DNA from: CAYRJA01 sp964424455
GTDB taxonomy: Bacteria; Bacteroidota; Bacteroidia; Chitinophagales; UBA10324
NCBI GenBank assembly: GCA_964424455.1
Contig: CAYRJA010000127.1
Span: 1 to 6,975, forward strand
Direction of reading: 5' to 3'
Length of the DNA stretch: 6,975 nucleotides
Shown here: positions 6,262 through 6,975 of the stretch, one piece after another
How positions within the stretch are numbered: position 1 is the stretch's first letter
Layout: every line of letters starts with the position of its first letter
Position numbers and translations under genes: made by a program
Notes under the pieces: generated by a model
What the model was told of the DNA's origin: nothing
The model's database searches: none
The model's input: the letters and a program-made list of their open reading frames with translations, nothing else

Positions 6262-6975
6262 AATTTTACCTGTGCTGTTTTGTTGGAGTAAACATTAACT
6301 TCTATCTTAGTCGTCAGTATGGATTGCTTTCCTTTATCCGGACGGAAAACCACTATGTATTTTCCCGGCTGCACCTGAATAGATTCCGTTGATTTTATAG
6401 AGTAAAAATCATATACCTTCTTCATTACATTATTCTCTAAAATAAAAAGAGTGGCTACACCTATTTGTGTTGGCACCACATTGAGAGTTCCGGGTGATGG
6501 GATTTTAATGGAATTGGTTTTACTCTGCTCTATTTTTATTCCATATTTTTTTATTCTTGGCAGGGTAAGAATTTCCAGATCATATTCACCCACCAGATAT
6601 TTCTGGCTGGTGTTGAAATCCTGCACATATAAAATATTTTGTTTTCCTGTTTCGCGCACAAGGCATTGAATGGAGGAGAGGTTAGCCATAGAGCCGGTAA
6701 TATCCAGCGACAGTTCTCCACGCGGTACATCCACCGCAATAGTGTTGTGAATACCGGGTACGAGTTCAATATTTTTCTTCTCCACCGGCGGAATACTGTG
6801 TACTACCAAATCATAATTGCCAATAGGGTCAATCCGCAGTGTGTCCGGGTTGCCCTGAGCATTAAGAGTATGAATGTAGTTGTAGCGCGGCTTGCGGGAA
6901 AAGTGGTCGTAAAGAGTCATGCTCACATTTGTTTCCGAAGGAGCGCCATACGCATTCAGTAAGTTGATTTGAACA
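6258..6975 (-). CDS. Paralogue of the VWA protein, C-terminal part (5' end outside window)
   Basis: The frame is open from the window edge at 6975 down to TGA 6260-6258 and encodes at least 238 residues. The GTG at 6926 is an internal valine codon, not a start: the 16 codons before it read VQINLLNAYGAPSETN, which aligns with VQVNLLDQQGRPVETD at residues 225-240 of the downstream protein. The alignment continues to both C-termini with only a four-residue gap and roughly 40-45% identity by eye. Shared stretches include PRYxYxHT, CLVRxTG, YDLExLTLPR, QSKT, and QPGxY. It therefore carries the same three PEGA-like repeats. Whether it also has a signal peptide and a VWA domain cannot be seen, but equal architecture predicts about 224 missing residues. 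The four-base overlap with the next gene suggests co-expression. Confidence 0.87.
   Translation of the reverse strand, partial: VQINLLNAYGAPSETNVSMTLYDHFSRKPRYNYIHTLNAQGNPDTLRIDPIGNYDLVVHSIPPVEKKNIELVPGIHNTIAVDVPRGELSLDITGSMANLSSIQCLVRETGKQNILYVQDFNTSQKYLVGEYDLEILTLPRIKKYGIKIEQSKTNSIKIPSPGTLNVVPTQIGVATLFILENNVMKKVYDFYSIKSTESIQVQPGKYIVVFRPDKGKQSILTTKIEVNVYSNKTAQVKL

Noticed and set aside
6258..6926. A complete 222-residue gene starting at 6926
   Set aside because: The codon at 6926 is GTG read as an internal valine. The same frame stays open to the window edge, and its 16 upstream codons align with the neighbouring paralogue, so the gene is cut by the window edge.

Overview
The window looks like chromosomal DNA from a member of the Bacteroidota. 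Several things point that way. The adenylate kinase has the short-lid form of about 190 residues. Starts lack clear Shine-Dalgarno sequences, and boxes matching the Bacteroidota -7 consensus TAnnTTTG sit just upstream of dnaX and the E2 gene. The E2 begins MAEVVRMPHMSDTMTEG, the transketolase is encoded as a separate C-terminal half, and a secreted VWA protein has a Bacteroidota-style signal peptide ending in FSQ. The DNA is moderately AT-rich throughout, and I see no compositional island, transposase, phage gene, tRNA, rRNA or CRISPR array.

Left half, plus strand: adk (120-698), dnaX (726-2465) and the E2 acetyltransferase gene of the pyruvate dehydrogenase complex (2523-3758) follow one another with gaps of 27 and 57 bp. 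They are unrelated in function: nucleotide balance, the replication clamp loader, and pyruvate oxidation. Each of the last two has its own candidate promoter box, so this may be a line of separately started genes as much as an operon. Bases 1-119 hold no gene I can support.

Right half, minus strand, convergent with the first: a transketolase C-terminal subunit (3816-4778), then a 67-bp imperfect palindromic repeat (4794-4860), then a secreted von Willebrand factor A protein (4864-6261). Upstream of that lies the 3' part of a second, paralogous gene (6258 to the window edge) whose stop codon overlaps the GTG start of the VWA gene. A small hairpin at 3768-3787 lies between the two converging transcription units.

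The most interesting points are these. (1) A run of nine A's in dnaX sits just after the clamp-loader core, and both other reading frames stop within a few codons of it. This is the arrangement expected for slippage that makes a short gamma form beside full-length tau. (2) A tandem pair of secreted proteins shares a C-terminal half built of three PEGA-like repeats. (3) The palindromic repeat fills nearly all the space between the VWA gene and the transketolase gene. (4) The transketolase C-terminal half has no N-terminal partner next to it.
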